Shown here piece after piece: positions 26,911 through 36,696 of a stretch of DNA of 64,000 nucleotides. The notes under the pieces were generated by a model. That model was given only the letters and a program-made list of their open reading frames with translations. It did not search any database and was not told where the DNA came from. Both the position numbers and the translations under genes were made by a program. This DNA is from Sphingomonas taxi (GTDB taxonomy: Bacteria; Pseudomonadota; Alphaproteobacteria; Sphingomonadales; Sphingomonadaceae), in NCBI GenBank assembly GCA_003240625.1, contig QFMX01000008.1, positions 260,477-324,476 on the forward strand, written 5' to 3'. Within the stretch, counting starts at the first letter, position 1. Each line of letters begins with the position of its first letter.

Positions 26911-28575
26911 ATGCTGACCGAACTTTCCATTCGCGACGTGGTGCTGATCGAGGCGCTGGATCTGGGATTCGGCGAAGGGCTCGGCGTGCTCACCGGCGAG
27001 ACCGGGGCGGGCAAGTCGATCCTGCTCGATGCGCTGGGGCTGGCGCTGGGTGGACGCGGCGACAGTGGGCTGGTGCGGCATGGCGCGGCGCAGGCGGTGG
27101 TGACCGCGACCTTCGACGCCCCTGCCCCTGAATCGCCACTTGCGCTGTTGTTCGGCGAGAACGGGCTGGAGATCGAGCGCGGCGAGCCGCTGATCGTGAA
27201 ACGGATCGTCAAGGCGGATGGCGGCAGTCGCGGGTTCGTCAACGACCAGCCGGCGTCGGCGGGGCTGCTGCGCGAGATGGCGCCGCATCTGGTCGAGATC
27301 CACGGGCAGCATGACGAGCGCGGGCTGCTGAATGCGCGCGGGCATCGGGCGTTGCTGGATATTTTCGGGCGGACCGAGCCGGGCGCGACGGCCAAGGCCT
27401 ATGCGGGGTTTCGCGCGGCCGAGGCTGAGCTGGCGGCGGCGCGGGCGGATATCGAGACGGCCGCGCGGGATCGCGAGTGGCTGGAGCATACGGTTGCCGA
27501 GCTGACCGCGTTGGCGCCGGTCGCGGGCGAGGAAGAGACGCTGGCGGATACGCGGCGATCGATGCAGCGCGCGGAGAAGATCGCGGACGATCTGGCGGCG
27601 ATCGACGATTTCCTCGAGGGCAAGGACGGCGGGATGGCGAAGCTGCGCCAGGCCGCGCGGGTGCTCGAGCGGATCGCGGAGGATCATGTCGCGCTCGGCA
27701 ATGCGTTGGCGGCGGTCGATCGCGCGGTGATCGAGGCGTCGGTTGCGGAGGAGAGCCTGCGCGATGCGCGGGCGGAGATGGCGTATGACCCGCGGGCGCT
27801 GGAGGATGACGAGGCACGGTTGTTCGAGCTGAGGGCGATGGCGCGCAAGCACCGCGTTCAGCCGGACGATCTGGCGGCGCTGGCGGACGAGATGCGCGCG
27901 CGGCTGGAGCGACTCGATGCGGGCGAAGGCGGGATCGCGGTGATCGAGGCGCGGGTCGCGGCGGCGCGAAAGGCGTTCGATACGGCGTCGGATGCGCTGA
28001 CGAAGCGGCGGCTGGCGGCGGCAAAACGGCTCGACGTGGCGGTGGCGGGGGAACTGGCGCCGCTGAAGCTGGATGCGGCGCGGTTCCAGACGGTGGTGGC
28101 GCCGCTTGGTGAAGAGGGCTGGTCTGCGGCGGGCAAGGACCGCGTCGAGTTCGAGATCTCGACCAACCCAGGCGCGCCGTTCGCAGCGCTGACCAAGATC
28201 GCTTCGGGCGGTGAGTTGTCGCGCTTTATCCTCGCATTGAAGGTGGCGCTCGCGGAAGAGGGCGGCGCGTCGACGATGGTGTTCGACGAGATCGACCGGG
28301 GCGTCGGCGGGGCGGTGGCGAGCGCGATCGGCGAACGACTCGCGCGGCTGGCGCAGAGCACGCAGCTGCTGGTGGTGACGCACAGCCCGCAGGTCGCGGC
28401 GCGCGGCGCGAAGCATCTGCTGATCGCGAAGAGCAGCGACGGCACGGTCACGCGGACCGGCGTGCGGGCGCTGAGCGAGGAAGAACGCCGCGAGGAGATC
28501 GCGCGGATGCTGTCGGGGGCGCAGATTACAGACGAGGCGCGGGCTCAGGCGGAGCGGTTGCTGGAGCGGGCTTGA
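26911..28575 (+). CDS. recN: RecN, DNA repair SMC-like ATPase
   Basis: 554 residues. Walker A GETGAGKS (29-36), a long coiled-coil middle (about 150-370, rich in A, E, R), the signature S-G-G-E-L-S-R-F near residue 430, and Walker B MVFDEIDRGVGG with H-S-P-Q-V-A-A. RecN tethers broken DNA ends in the SOS-linked double-strand-break response. It follows bamD on the same strand, and a family A repeat follows its stop. Length is normal. No LexA box was recognised in the short gap upstream. Confidence 0.95.
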   Translation: MLTELSIRDVVLIEALDLGFGEGLGVLTGETGAGKSILLDALGLALGGRGDSGLVRHGAAQAVVTATFDAPAPESPLALLFGENGLEIERGEPLIVKRIVKADGGSRGFVNDQPASAGLLREMAPHLVEIHGQHDERGLLNARGHRALLDIFGRTEPGATAKAYAGFRAAEAELAAARADIETAARDREWLEHTVAELTALAPVAGEEETLADTRRSMQRAEKIADDLAAIDDFLEGKDGGMAKLRQAARVLERIAEDHVALGNALAAVDRAVIEASVAEESLRDARAEMAYDPRALEDDEARLFELRAMARKHRVQPDDLAALADEMRARLERLDAGEGGIAVIEARVAAARKAFDTASDALTKRRLAAAKRLDVAVAGELAPLKLDAARFQTVVAPLGEEGWSAAGKDRVEFEISTNPGAPFAALTKIASGGELSRFILALKVALAEEGGASTMVFDEIDRGVGGAVASAIGERLARLAQSTQLLVVTHSPQVAARGAKHLLIAKSSDGTVTRTGVRALSEEERREEIARMLSGAQITDEARAQAERLLERA

Positions 28576-28601
28576 GGCTTTGACGTACAGCCAACTTCTC
28601 T

Positions 28602-28707
28602 CCCCTCCCTGAAAGGGAGGGGCCGGGGGTGGGTCGGCTTCCGCATATTCGGACGTATGTAGCACAAGCCGACCTACCCACCCCAACCCCTCCCTTCCAG
28701 GGAGGGG
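28602..28707. repeat. Family A paired inverted repeat, copy 4
   Basis: CCCCTCCCTGAAAGGGAGGGG and an inverted CCCTCCCTTCCAGGGAGGGG arm. It lies between the convergent recN and the small secreted gene. Confidence 0.85.
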
Positions 28708-28771
28708 AGCCGAGATTTCCCGGGGCGGGGTCAGCTGAAGTCGGCCAGCTTTTCCAAGGGCCTCCGGTTGG

Positions 28772-29110
28772 TCAGGGCATTGCCTGTCGCGGGTGGCCCA
28801 GTTGGATCTTCAGCACCGGCACGACGATGTAGTCACCGCCGATTTTCCGCAGGCCGTGGAGGGCTCGGCCGCCGAACGCGCCGTCTTCGTGGGTCGCGGC
28901 GTGGATCGGCGCCTGTTCGGTATGGATCATGTCGTCGAGTCCAGCGGCACTGGCGTCGGAGCGCGGCCATAACGATTGCTGGAGCCGGTTGTCGGCGGAC
29001 GAGCCGTCGTTCCAGTCGTAGCCGATCGCTGGGGCCGGTGTGAGGGAGATGCGCTGCGCCGTGGCGGGAGCCGAGCAGAGCATCACGAACAGTGTAACTG
29101 CTGTTTTCAT
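28772..29110 (-). CDS. Small secreted hypothetical protein
   Basis: 112 residues with a clear Sec signal peptide: M-K-T-A-V-T-L-F-V-M-L-C-S-A-P-A-T-A-Q, with likely cleavage after ATA at residue 18. The mature part has N-D-G-S-S-A-D-N-R-L-Q-Q-S-L-W-P and a hydrophobic C-terminal strand (DYIVVPVLKIQLGHP). The start at 29110 has a GGAGGGTACG site upstream, and the repeat before it makes longer starts unlikely. I recognise no family; it is probably periplasmic. It lies between recN (convergent) and a family D repeat. Confidence 0.6.
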   Translation of the reverse strand: MKTAVTLFVMLCSAPATAQRISLTPAPAIGYDWNDGSSADNRLQQSLWPRSDASAAGLDDMIHTEQAPIHAATHEDGAFGGRALHGLRKIGGDYIVVPVLKIQLGHPRQAMP

Positions 29111-29126
29111 CGTACCCTCCCCACAT

Positions 29127-29232
29127 CCACACCGGCGAAGGCCGGGGCCCAGTTGGGGGAGGTTAGTTGGTGACCTCGGCACTTGGTTACAACGGCCTTG
29201 CCAACTGGGCCCCGGCCTTCGCCGGGGTGGTG
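29127..29232. repeat. Family D paired inverted repeat, copy 5
   Basis: ACCGGCGAAGGCCGGGGCCC and its inverse enclose AGTTGG/CCAACTGG. It is between the small secreted gene and the SDR gene. Confidence 0.85.
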
Positions 29233-29264
29233 TGATAGGGCGATTGGGGTGGACGACAGGCGCG

Positions 29265-30248
29265 TTACAGCACCCCGCTGCCGCCGGTGGCGGCGAACGC
29301 GCTGCCGCTGGTGAAGCTCGTGCCCGTCTCCGCGAGCGTCACGAACAGCGACGCCAGCTCCGCAGGCTGGCCCGCCCGGCCGAGCGGTGTGTCCTGGCCG
29401 AACTCGCCCATCTTGCCCGGCAACTGTCCGCCCGCGACCTGGAGCGGCGTCCAGACCGGTCCCGGCGCGACCATGTTGACGCGGATGCCCTTCTTGCCGA
29501 GTTGCTTCGCGAGTCCCTTGGTGAAGATCAGGATCGCACCCTTGGTGGTAGCATAATCGAGCAGTTCCTCCCCCGGATCGACCGAATTCACCGAGCCGGT
29601 GTTGATGATCGACGCGCCCGGCTTCATCAGCGGGATCGCCGCCTTGCAGAGGTGGAACATCGCGTAGACGTTGGTCTTCATCGTCCGATCGAACTGCTCG
29701 AAGCTGATTTCGGCGATCGACGCCTTCGACTGCTGGTAGGCTGCGTTGTTGACGAGGATGTCGAGGCCGCCGAGTTCGCGCGCCGCGCGCGTGATCAGAT
29801 CGGTGCAGAACTTCGCATCGGTCAGGTCCCCGGGGATCAGCACGACCTTTCGCCCCTCGGCGCGGAGCAGCTTGGCGACGTCCTGCGCGTCGGGTTCCTC
29901 GGTCGGGTAATAATTGATCGCCACGTCGGCGCCTTCCCGCGAGAACGCGATGACCGCCGCGCGACCGATGCCCGAGTCGCCGCCGGTGACCAGCGCCTTG
30001 CGCCCCGCCAAGCGCCCCGAACCGCGATAGCTCGCCTCGCCGCAATCGGGGACGGGGCGCATGTCGCGCTGGAGGGCGGGCCATTTCTGGCGCTGTTCGG
30101 GGAAAGGCGTCGAAACGAAGCGCGTCTGCGGATCGGCGAGTTGCGCCTGTCCTGCCCCCTGCCCTTGCGCGAAGGCAGGGGCTGCGGCGGCGGCGAGGCC
30201 GGTCACGGCGCCGCCCTTGAAGAGGTCTCGGCGGCTGGTGTCTGTCAT
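29265..30248 (-). CDS. Tat-exported SDR-family oxidoreductase
   Basis: 327 residues from MTDTSRRDLFKGG. The N-terminus is a Tat signal (S-R-R-D-L-F-K then an Ala-rich stretch ending A-P-A-F-A, cleavage near residue 27). The rest is a classical short-chain dehydrogenase: TGGDSGIG (88-95), NNAAY, Ser218, Tyr231 and Lys235 (YATTK). The TGGDSGIG start and a front segment ending FPEQRQKWP are like the glucose/ribitol-dehydrogenase-like group. Export of a cofactor-dependent enzyme through Tat in folded form is plausible. Substrate unknown. The frame upstream is open on the complement of ligA but is not coding. Confidence 0.85.
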   Translation of the reverse strand: MTDTSRRDLFKGGAVTGLAAAAAPAFAQGQGAGQAQLADPQTRFVSTPFPEQRQKWPALQRDMRPVPDCGEASYRGSGRLAGRKALVTGGDSGIGRAAVIAFSREGADVAINYYPTEEPDAQDVAKLLRAEGRKVVLIPGDLTDAKFCTDLITRAARELGGLDILVNNAAYQQSKASIAEISFEQFDRTMKTNVYAMFHLCKAAIPLMKPGASIINTGSVNSVDPGEELLDYATTKGAILIFTKGLAKQLGKKGIRVNMVAPGPVWTPLQVAGGQLPGKMGEFGQDTPLGRAGQPAELASLFVTLAETGTSFTSGSAFAATGGSGVL

Positions 30249-30362
30249 GATTGCGTGTCCCGAAAAAATGTCTTGGTATGTCAGCGCGCAAGTCAGGCGA
30301 ATGTTCACGCCATGTTGATCCAGGTCTTGTCGAAAGGTGGCGCCCTCCCCTAACCCGGCGCG

Positions 30363-32486
30363 ATGCCCGACCTTCCCGCGACCGAGACCGAAGCCGCCAC
30401 CGAGCTGGAGACGCTCGCCGCGCAGATCGCGTATCATAACGCCCGCTATCATACCGACGACGCGCCAGAGATCAGCGATGCCGAGTATGACGCGCTGGTG
30501 CGGCGCAATGCGGCGATCGAGGCGGCGTTCCCGGGCGCGGTGCGGAGCGATTCGCCGAGTCGGACCGTGGGTGCGGCACCTGCCGGGCATCTGGCGAAGG
30601 TCGCGCATGCCAAGGCGATGATGAGCCTCGACAACGCGTTCGCGGACGAGGAGGTCGAGGAATTCGTCGCGCGCGTGCGCCGGTTCCTGAAGCTGGCGGA
30701 GGACACGCCGGTGGCGCTGACCGCGGAGCCGAAGATCGACGGGTTGTCGTGTTCGCTGCGATATGAGGACGGGCGGCTTGTGCAGGCGCTGACCCGCGGT
30801 GACGGACAGGTCGGCGAGGACGTCACCGCCAATGTCCGCACCATCAACGACATCCCGCAGACCTTGCAGGGTGAGGCCCCCGCGATCTTCGAGGTTCGCG
30901 GCGAAGTCTATATGGCGAAGGACGACTTCGCTGCGCTCAACGCGCGCCTGCTCGCCGAGGCGGAGGAGACCGGCAAGGATGCACGGCAGTTCGCCAATCC
31001 GCGCAACGCCGCCGCGGGGTCGTTGCGCCAGAAGGATGCGAGCGTGACCGCGAGCCGGACGCTCCGGTTCCTGGCGCACGGTTGGGGCGAGGCGAGCGTC
31101 GTACCGGGCGAGACGCAGGCCGAGGTGGTCGACACCTTGCGCGGCTGGGGCTTCCCGATCGCCGATGGGTTCGCGCGGGTCGAGGGGACGGCGGCGGCGC
31201 TCGACGTGTATCGTCGGATCGAAGCCGAGCGTGCCGACCTCCCGTTCGATATCGATGGCGTCGTCTACAAGGTCGATCGGCTCGACTGGCAAGCGCGACT
31301 CGGTCAGGTCGCAAAGGCGCCACGCTGGGCGATCGCGCACAAGTTTCCCGCCGAGCGTGCGCAGACGGTGCTGGAGAAGATCGACATCCAGGTCGGGCGG
31401 ACCGGCGCGATGACCCCCGTTGCGCGGCTATCCCCCGTCACCGTCGGCGGTGTCGTCGTGACCAACGCGACGCTGCATAATGCCGACGAGATCGAGCGGC
31501 TCGGCGTCCGGCCGGGCGACCGCGTGCTCGTCCAGCGCGCCGGCGACGTGATCCCGCAGATCGTCGAGAACCTGACACCAGACGCCGAGCGCGAGGCGTA
31601 CGTCTTCCCCCACACCTGCCCCGAATGCGGGTCCGCCGCCGAGCGCGAGGAAAGCGAGGTCGTCTATCGCTGCACCGGCGGGCTGATCTGCCCGGCGCAG
31701 CGGGTCGAGCGGCTGATCCACTTCGCCTCGCGCCACGCCTTCGACATCGGCGGGCTCGGCCAGACGCTGATCGAGGCCTTCTTCCGCGACGGGTTGATCG
31801 AGTCGCCCGCCGACATCTTCCGCTTGACCGAGGAGCAGCTCGCGGCACGCAAGAAGGACGGGCGCGTGTGGGCGGCGAAGGTGATCGCGGCGATCGAGAC
31901 CAAGCGGACAATCCCGCTCGACCGGTTCCTGTTCTCGCTCGGCATCCGCCACGTCGGCGAGATTACTGCGCGCGACCTTGCGCGTCGCTATGTGTCGGCG
32001 AAGGCGCTGGGCACGGTGCTGCGTCACGCGGTGTTCCTGCGCGGGCAGATCGAGCAGGTGATCGGCGAACCCGAGCGGAAGTTCGTGCTCCGCCGCGACA
32101 AGTTGCTGGTCGGTGCGATCGAGACCGCGGGGATCGGCCCCGAGGTCGCCAGCGCGCTGGTCGGCTTCTGCGCCGAGCCGCACAACCGCCGAGTCGTGTT
32201 TGACCTGTTGCGCGAAGTGAAGCCTGCGGACGTGGTCCACGAAACCCGCGAGTCGCCGGTGACCGGGCAGATCCTGGTCTTCACCGGCAGCCTGGAAACG
32301 CTCAGCCGCGACGAGGCCAAGGCGCAGGCGGAAGCGCTCGGCGCACGTGTCGCCGCGTCGGTATCCAGCAAGACCGGGCTGGTGATCGCAGGGCCCGGCG
32401 CGGGCTCGAAACTGAAGAAGGCCACCGAACTTGGGATCCGCGTGATCACCGAAGCCGAGTGGGCGGAGCTCGTCGCCGCGAGCTGA
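30363..32486 (+). CDS. ligA: LigA, NAD-dependent DNA ligase
   Basis: 707 residues. Domains in order: Ia (D-x-x-Y, NARYHTDDAPEISDAEYD), adenylation domain with active-site Lys124 in AEPKIDGLS, OB fold (GGVVVTNATLHN), zinc finger with four Cys (CPECGS, then YRCTG and ICPAQ), helix-hairpin-helix repeats and a C-terminal BRCT domain (VFTGSLETLSRDEAKAQAE). It seals nicks in replication and repair and is essential. It is divergent from the SDR gene and starts 114 bases from it. No missing motif. Confidence 0.98.
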   Translation: MPDLPATETEAATELETLAAQIAYHNARYHTDDAPEISDAEYDALVRRNAAIEAAFPGAVRSDSPSRTVGAAPAGHLAKVAHAKAMMSLDNAFADEEVEEFVARVRRFLKLAEDTPVALTAEPKIDGLSCSLRYEDGRLVQALTRGDGQVGEDVTANVRTINDIPQTLQGEAPAIFEVRGEVYMAKDDFAALNARLLAEAEETGKDARQFANPRNAAAGSLRQKDASVTASRTLRFLAHGWGEASVVPGETQAEVVDTLRGWGFPIADGFARVEGTAAALDVYRRIEAERADLPFDIDGVVYKVDRLDWQARLGQVAKAPRWAIAHKFPAERAQTVLEKIDIQVGRTGAMTPVARLSPVTVGGVVVTNATLHNADEIERLGVRPGDRVLVQRAGDVIPQIVENLTPDAEREAYVFPHTCPECGSAAEREESEVVYRCTGGLICPAQRVERLIHFASRHAFDIGGLGQTLIEAFFRDGLIESPADIFRLTEEQLAARKKDGRVWAAKVIAAIETKRTIPLDRFLFSLGIRHVGEITARDLARRYVSAKALGTVLRHAVFLRGQIEQVIGEPERKFVLRRDKLLVGAIETAGIGPEVASALVGFCAEPHNRRVVFDLLREVKPADVVHETRESPVTGQILVFTGSLETLSRDEAKAQAEALGARVAASVSSKTGLVIAGPGAGSKLKKATELGIRVITEAEWAELVAAS

Positions 32487-32691
32487 AGCAGAGTCCGATC
32501 GCCTTTGGTTCCATCCCGGCCGAAACGGTTCCACTGCGTGGCTTTTTTGCAACGCAGCGAAACGGAGTTCGTTCGTGACACTTCCCGACTCGCCAATGTC
32601 ACAGAACCGAAATATCCCGCGTGCAGGGGCACGGATGTCCGGTGGGAAAGCCGACATTCAGAGCTACGGGCTCTAAGGGGACATTATTCAG

Positions 32692-35172
32692 ATGCGTACC
32701 ATGCTTGCTTGCGGCGTTGCATTCGCCGCGCTCATGATTCCGGCTGCGGCCTTCGCTCAGTCGACCGGTTCACAGTCGTTCGATGAAACGAGCGAAATCG
32801 TCGTCAGCGGCAAGAAGGACAAAGCTGTCGGCGGCGTCGAGATCCCCGACTCGCCGAAGCCCAAGGTCGTCATCACCAGCGAGCTGATCCAGCGCCAGCG
32901 CCCTGGCCAGTCCGTCAACGAGATCATCAACCTAGTCCCCGGCGTCAGCTTCACGAACAATGACCCCTGGGGTTCGTCGGGCGGTTCGTTCACGATCCGT
33001 GGTTTCGATTCGTCGCGCATCTCGCAGACGTTCGATGGCATCCCGCTGAACGACTCGGGCAACTACGCGATTTATACCAATCAGCAGGTCGACCCCGAGC
33101 TGATTTCCAACGTCAACGTCAACCTGGGCGCCACCGACGTCGACAGCCCGACCGCCTCGGCAGTCGGCGGCACCGTCAACATCAATACGCTAAACCCGAG
33201 CGAAGTACTGAGCGGCATGGCTGTCGCCAGCTACGGCAACATCGTTGCGGACGGCGCCGGCGACCGCCCCTACACGCGCGTTTTCGGCCTGATCCAGACC
33301 GGCGACATCACCGGCCACGGCACTAAGGCTTGGTTCGCTGCATCGAACGCGCACAACGAAGCAGCGTTCGCGAACTACGGCGTCGTGCAGAAGTCGCAGT
33401 ACAACGCCAAGATCCGCCAGGACATCGGCAGCCGCGGCGACTTCATCTCGCTGGCAGGCAACTACAACGTTAACCGCAACAACTTTGGCGGCTCGCCGCT
33501 GAACGCCGCGTCGTTCGGTACCGACAAGTCGGTGCGGTTCTACGACATTCCCGGCGGCATTCCCTGCAACGTCAGCTTGAACGGTACGCCGAATACGTGC
33601 GGCACGTCGTTCGAGCGCCGATATAATCCGTCGAACAACGGCAATGCGCGCATCAACTCTCGCTACACGCTGGCCGAAGGTCTGATCCTGTCGCTCGACG
33701 GCGCGTATCAGTATGTGAAGGCAAACGGTGGCGGCACCGTGTCGGCCCGCGAGAGTGCGTTCACGCAGAACGGCCAGAGCTTCACCGGCTATTTCCCTTC
33801 GGCGATCGGCAACACCGGCGCACCCATCCCGTACTATAACGCGGATCTCAACGGTGACGGCATCATCAGCCCCACCGGTCGGGTGACCGTCCTCCAGCCC
33901 AGCCAAACGCAGACCAATCGCTATACCGGCGTTGCCAACCTCGCGTACGACTTGGATCCCAACAACCGTGTCCGCCTGTCGTACACGTATGACCGTGCGC
34001 GCCATCGCCAGACCGGCGAAACCGGTGCGCTGGACATTGGCGGCGAGCCGTCCGACGTATTCCCCGTCAACAATCCATTGACCGACGGTGCCGGCAACGT
34101 ACTCCAAAAGCGCGATCGCAAGTCGTTCGCGACGCTTCACAAGGTCGCCGCCGAGTATCGCGGGCAGTTCATCGACGAGAAACTGACGCTGCTGCTCGGC
34201 GTGAGCGCACCGTTCTACAAGCGCGATCTAAACCAGTATTGCTACACGACGTCGCTAAGCGGCAACGTCAATTGCGTCGCCGGCGGCAACGCCGCTGCCT
34301 TCCAGGCGGCCAATCCGTACACGACGACGGCAACCGGTGCACCGCGGGGTGCAGCACCGCCGCAGTCGCGGACGTACAAGTACGACAAGATCCTACCGAA
34401 CGTCGGCGCGACATTCCGCCTCACGCCAGCCGTCAGTGTAGCGGCAAGCTTTGCCCAGAACCTTTCGGTTCCGGGTACGGATACGCTGTACAACTCGTTG
34501 TATGTGCCCGCGACCAACTCTGCAGCCAAGCCGCAACCTGAAACGTCAAACAGCTACGATCTGAGCCTGCGCTATCAGCGCAGCATCGTCCAGGCAGCGC
34601 TGACCGGTTGGTATTCGACCTACAAGAACCGCATCGTATCGGCTTATGACCTCGACTGCGATTGCTCGGTCGACACCAATCTGGGCGAAGTGAAGAAGTA
34701 TGGCTTCGATGCCAGCGTGTCGGTTCGGCCGGTTCCGCAGGTTCTGGCGTATGTCTTCGGTTCGTACATCAAGTCGGAAATCCAGGACAACGTCGCCACC
34801 GGGGCAGCGACGTTCGCCGCCACCGCGGGTAACTACGAGCGAGCCGCACCGAACTGGCTCGCCGGCGGACGTCTCCAGGGCACCATCGGCGATCTCGATC
34901 TTGGCGCACAGGTCAAATACACGGGTCGTCGCTTCCTGAACGACACCAACACGGTGAAGTTTGGCGGCTACACGGTCGTGGACCTCGACATCCGTTACTC
35001 GCTGGCAAGTGCAGGGCTCGCCAAGACGTACTTGCAGCTCAACGTCAGCAACCTGTTCGACGAGTTCTATGTCGGGTCCTTCAGCGGCAGCCTGTCGCAG
35101 CTCGGCACCGGCGCGTTCGTGAACTTCGGTTCGCCGCGGGCGATCAGCGGGTCGCTCATCGTCGGCTTCTGA
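32692..35172 (+). CDS. TonB-dependent receptor (complete)
   Basis: 826 residues. Sec signal peptide MRTMLACGVAFAALMIPAAA then F-A-Q, with cleavage after residue 22. A TonB-box-like E-I-V-V-S-G (35-40) precedes a plug domain (about 55-165, with V-N-E-I-I-N-L-V-P-G-V and T-I-R-G-F-D-S-S-R). The remainder is a 22-strand barrel pattern ending L-I-V-G-F, with terminal Phe. Ligand unknown; no neighbouring transporter or hydrolase identifies it. The 205-base leader probably holds the promoter. Followed by a strong intrinsic terminator, so it is monocistronic. The LytTR two-component pair lies just downstream. Confidence 0.93.
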   Translation: MRTMLACGVAFAALMIPAAAFAQSTGSQSFDETSEIVVSGKKDKAVGGVEIPDSPKPKVVITSELIQRQRPGQSVNEIINLVPGVSFTNNDPWGSSGGSFTIRGFDSSRISQTFDGIPLNDSGNYAIYTNQQVDPELISNVNVNLGATDVDSPTASAVGGTVNINTLNPSEVLSGMAVASYGNIVADGAGDRPYTRVFGLIQTGDITGHGTKAWFAASNAHNEAAFANYGVVQKSQYNAKIRQDIGSRGDFISLAGNYNVNRNNFGGSPLNAASFGTDKSVRFYDIPGGIPCNVSLNGTPNTCGTSFERRYNPSNNGNARINSRYTLAEGLILSLDGAYQYVKANGGGTVSARESAFTQNGQSFTGYFPSAIGNTGAPIPYYNADLNGDGIISPTGRVTVLQPSQTQTNRYTGVANLAYDLDPNNRVRLSYTYDRARHRQTGETGALDIGGEPSDVFPVNNPLTDGAGNVLQKRDRKSFATLHKVAAEYRGQFIDEKLTLLLGVSAPFYKRDLNQYCYTTSLSGNVNCVAGGNAAAFQAANPYTTTATGAPRGAAPPQSRTYKYDKILPNVGATFRLTPAVSVAASFAQNLSVPGTDTLYNSLYVPATNSAAKPQPETSNSYDLSLRYQRSIVQAALTGWYSTYKNRIVSAYDLDCDCSVDTNLGEVKKYGFDASVSVRPVPQVLAYVFGSYIKSEIQDNVATGAATFAATAGNYERAAPNWLAGGRLQGTIGDLDLGAQVKYTGRRFLNDTNTVKFGGYTVVDLDIRYSLASAGLAKTYLQLNVSNLFDEFYVGSFSGSLSQLGTGAFVNFGSPRAISGSLIVGF

Positions 35173-35196
35173 GCCTTCGATACCGCAGCTTGAAAG

Positions 35197-35230
35197 GCCG
35201 CCGTTCCCCTCGGGGAGCGGCGGCTTTTTT
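35197..35230 (+). terminator. Intrinsic terminator of the TonB-dependent receptor gene
   Basis: GCCGCCGTTCCCC and GGGGAGCGGCGGC form a 13-base stem (one wobble) with a tight loop, followed at once by a T run (35225-35230). Confidence 0.93.
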
Positions 35231-35296
35231 CGTTTCTAGCGGGGGCGGAGGCGGTCGATGGTGATGACCGCGAATTCGGGGACGGGCGGGTCTTCT

Positions 35297-35404
35297 CCCC
35301 TCGCTGGAAGGAAGGGCTTGGGGGTGGGTCGGCCCGCTTGAGCCACGCTAGATGGGGTTTGCGGAAGCCGACCCACCCCCTGCCCCTCCCTTTCAGGGAG
35401 GGGG
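35297..35404. repeat. Family A paired inverted repeat, copy 5
   Basis: A somewhat diverged left arm (CCCTCGCTGGAAGGAAGGG) and a right arm CCCTCCCTTTCAGGGAGGGG. With the terminator it accounts for most of the 363-base gap 35173-35535 before the kinase gene; the rest probably holds the kinase promoter. Confidence 0.82.
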
Positions 35405-35535
35405 GAAGGATAGGCGTTCAGGGCGTTCTCTCTTGTCTTCACACACACCAGTAGGGAGCCGTATCGCGAACCTCCGTCGGCTGCGCAGTCGCAGCTTTTG
35501 CGTGTCTCCGTCGCGGCGTGTAAGACCGCTCGCCA

Positions 35536-36696
35536 ATGGCTACCCCTTCCGTCTCGTCTCCCGGCTCGTCCGCGCTCAACTCGTCCGCCCTGAACTCGGC
35601 CCGACGCCTGCCCTTCACCGCGCGGCCGTTCTTCGAGAACAAGGCGCGGGCGTTCTGGATTTTGCAGGCGGTCGGGTGGAGCGGGTATCTGCTGCTGCGC
35701 GGGGTCGTCTCGATCTCGAACGGGCTGTCGCTCGATGGGGTGATCCCGGTGATCGTCGAGGCGATCGTCGGATACTGCATCACGCTGCTGCTCTCGACGA
35801 TGTACGGCCAGTATCGGCAGATGAACCGGCTGGTCGGGATCTTCCTGACGATCGCGACGCTCGCCGCGGCGACGTTCCTGTACGCGGTACTAGATGCGTT
35901 CACTTTCTCGTTCATCGCGACGTCGACGCCGGGGGTGACTCTGACGCGGTTGCTGGGGTCGGTGTATGTTACCTTCACTGTGCTGTTCGGCTGGTCGGCG
36001 CTGTATTTCGGGATCAATTTCTACCTGATCGTCGAGGCGCAGATCGACCAGATGGAGCATCTGGAGAACCAGGCGTCGACCGCGCAGCTGGCGATGCTGC
36101 GCTATCAGTTAAACCCGCATTTCCTGTTCAACACGCTCAACTCGATCTCGACGCTGGTGCTGCTCAAGCAGACCGAGCGGGCGAACGCGATGCTGAGCCG
36201 GTTGTCGTCATTCCTGCGCTATACGCTGGCGAACGAACCGACCGCGCACGTCACCGTCGCGCAGGAGGTGGACCAGCTGAAGCTGTATCTGGAGATCGAG
36301 AAGATGCGCTTCGAGGATCGGATGCGGCCGAAGTTCGATATCGATCCCCGCGCCGAACGCGCGCGGTTGCCGTCGCTGCTGCTGCAACCGCTGGTCGAAA
36401 ACGCGATCAAATACGCCGTCACCCCGCAGGAAGAAGGCGCCGAAATCCGCGTCGAAGTGCGCCTTGCCGGGGAACGGGTGCAGATCGCCGTATCCGACAC
36501 CGGACCGGGCTTGATCGAGGGCCGGATCGGGTCAAGCCATTCGACCGGCGTGGGGCTCGCTAATATTAGAGACAGGTTGGTGCAGGCATATGGCCCCGAC
36601 CACCGTTTCGAAACCCGCTCCACGCCGGCTGGCGGCTTCTCGGTGGAAATCGAGATCCCGTATCAGCTGGAAGACGTGAACAGAGAGGCCGCATGA
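35536..36696 (+). CDS. LytS/YehU-like membrane histidine kinase
   Basis: 386 residues. Four predicted transmembrane helices (about 41-60, 68-90, 100-120 and 140-165) precede a His_kinase domain (PF06580 type) with phospho-acceptor His195 in QLNPHFLFNTLNS. The ATPase region follows: L-L-L-Q-P-L-V-E-N-A-I-K-Y, V-S-D-T-G-P-G, and T-G-V-G-L-A-N-I-R-D-R. There is no periplasmic sensor domain of note; the signal is unknown. Its stop overlaps the next start (ATGA at 36693-36696), so the pair forms one two-component operon. A start upstream in the same frame is less likely given the repeat before it. Confidence 0.92.
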   Translation: MATPSVSSPGSSALNSSALNSARRLPFTARPFFENKARAFWILQAVGWSGYLLLRGVVSISNGLSLDGVIPVIVEAIVGYCITLLLSTMYGQYRQMNRLVGIFLTIATLAAATFLYAVLDAFTFSFIATSTPGVTLTRLLGSVYVTFTVLFGWSALYFGINFYLIVEAQIDQMEHLENQASTAQLAMLRYQLNPHFLFNTLNSISTLVLLKQTERANAMLSRLSSFLRYTLANEPTAHVTVAQEVDQLKLYLEIEKMRFEDRMRPKFDIDPRAERARLPSLLLQPLVENAIKYAVTPQEEGAEIRVEVRLAGERVQIAVSDTGPGLIEGRIGSSHSTGVGLANIRDRLVQAYGPDHRFETRSTPAGGFSVEIEIPYQLEDVNREAA

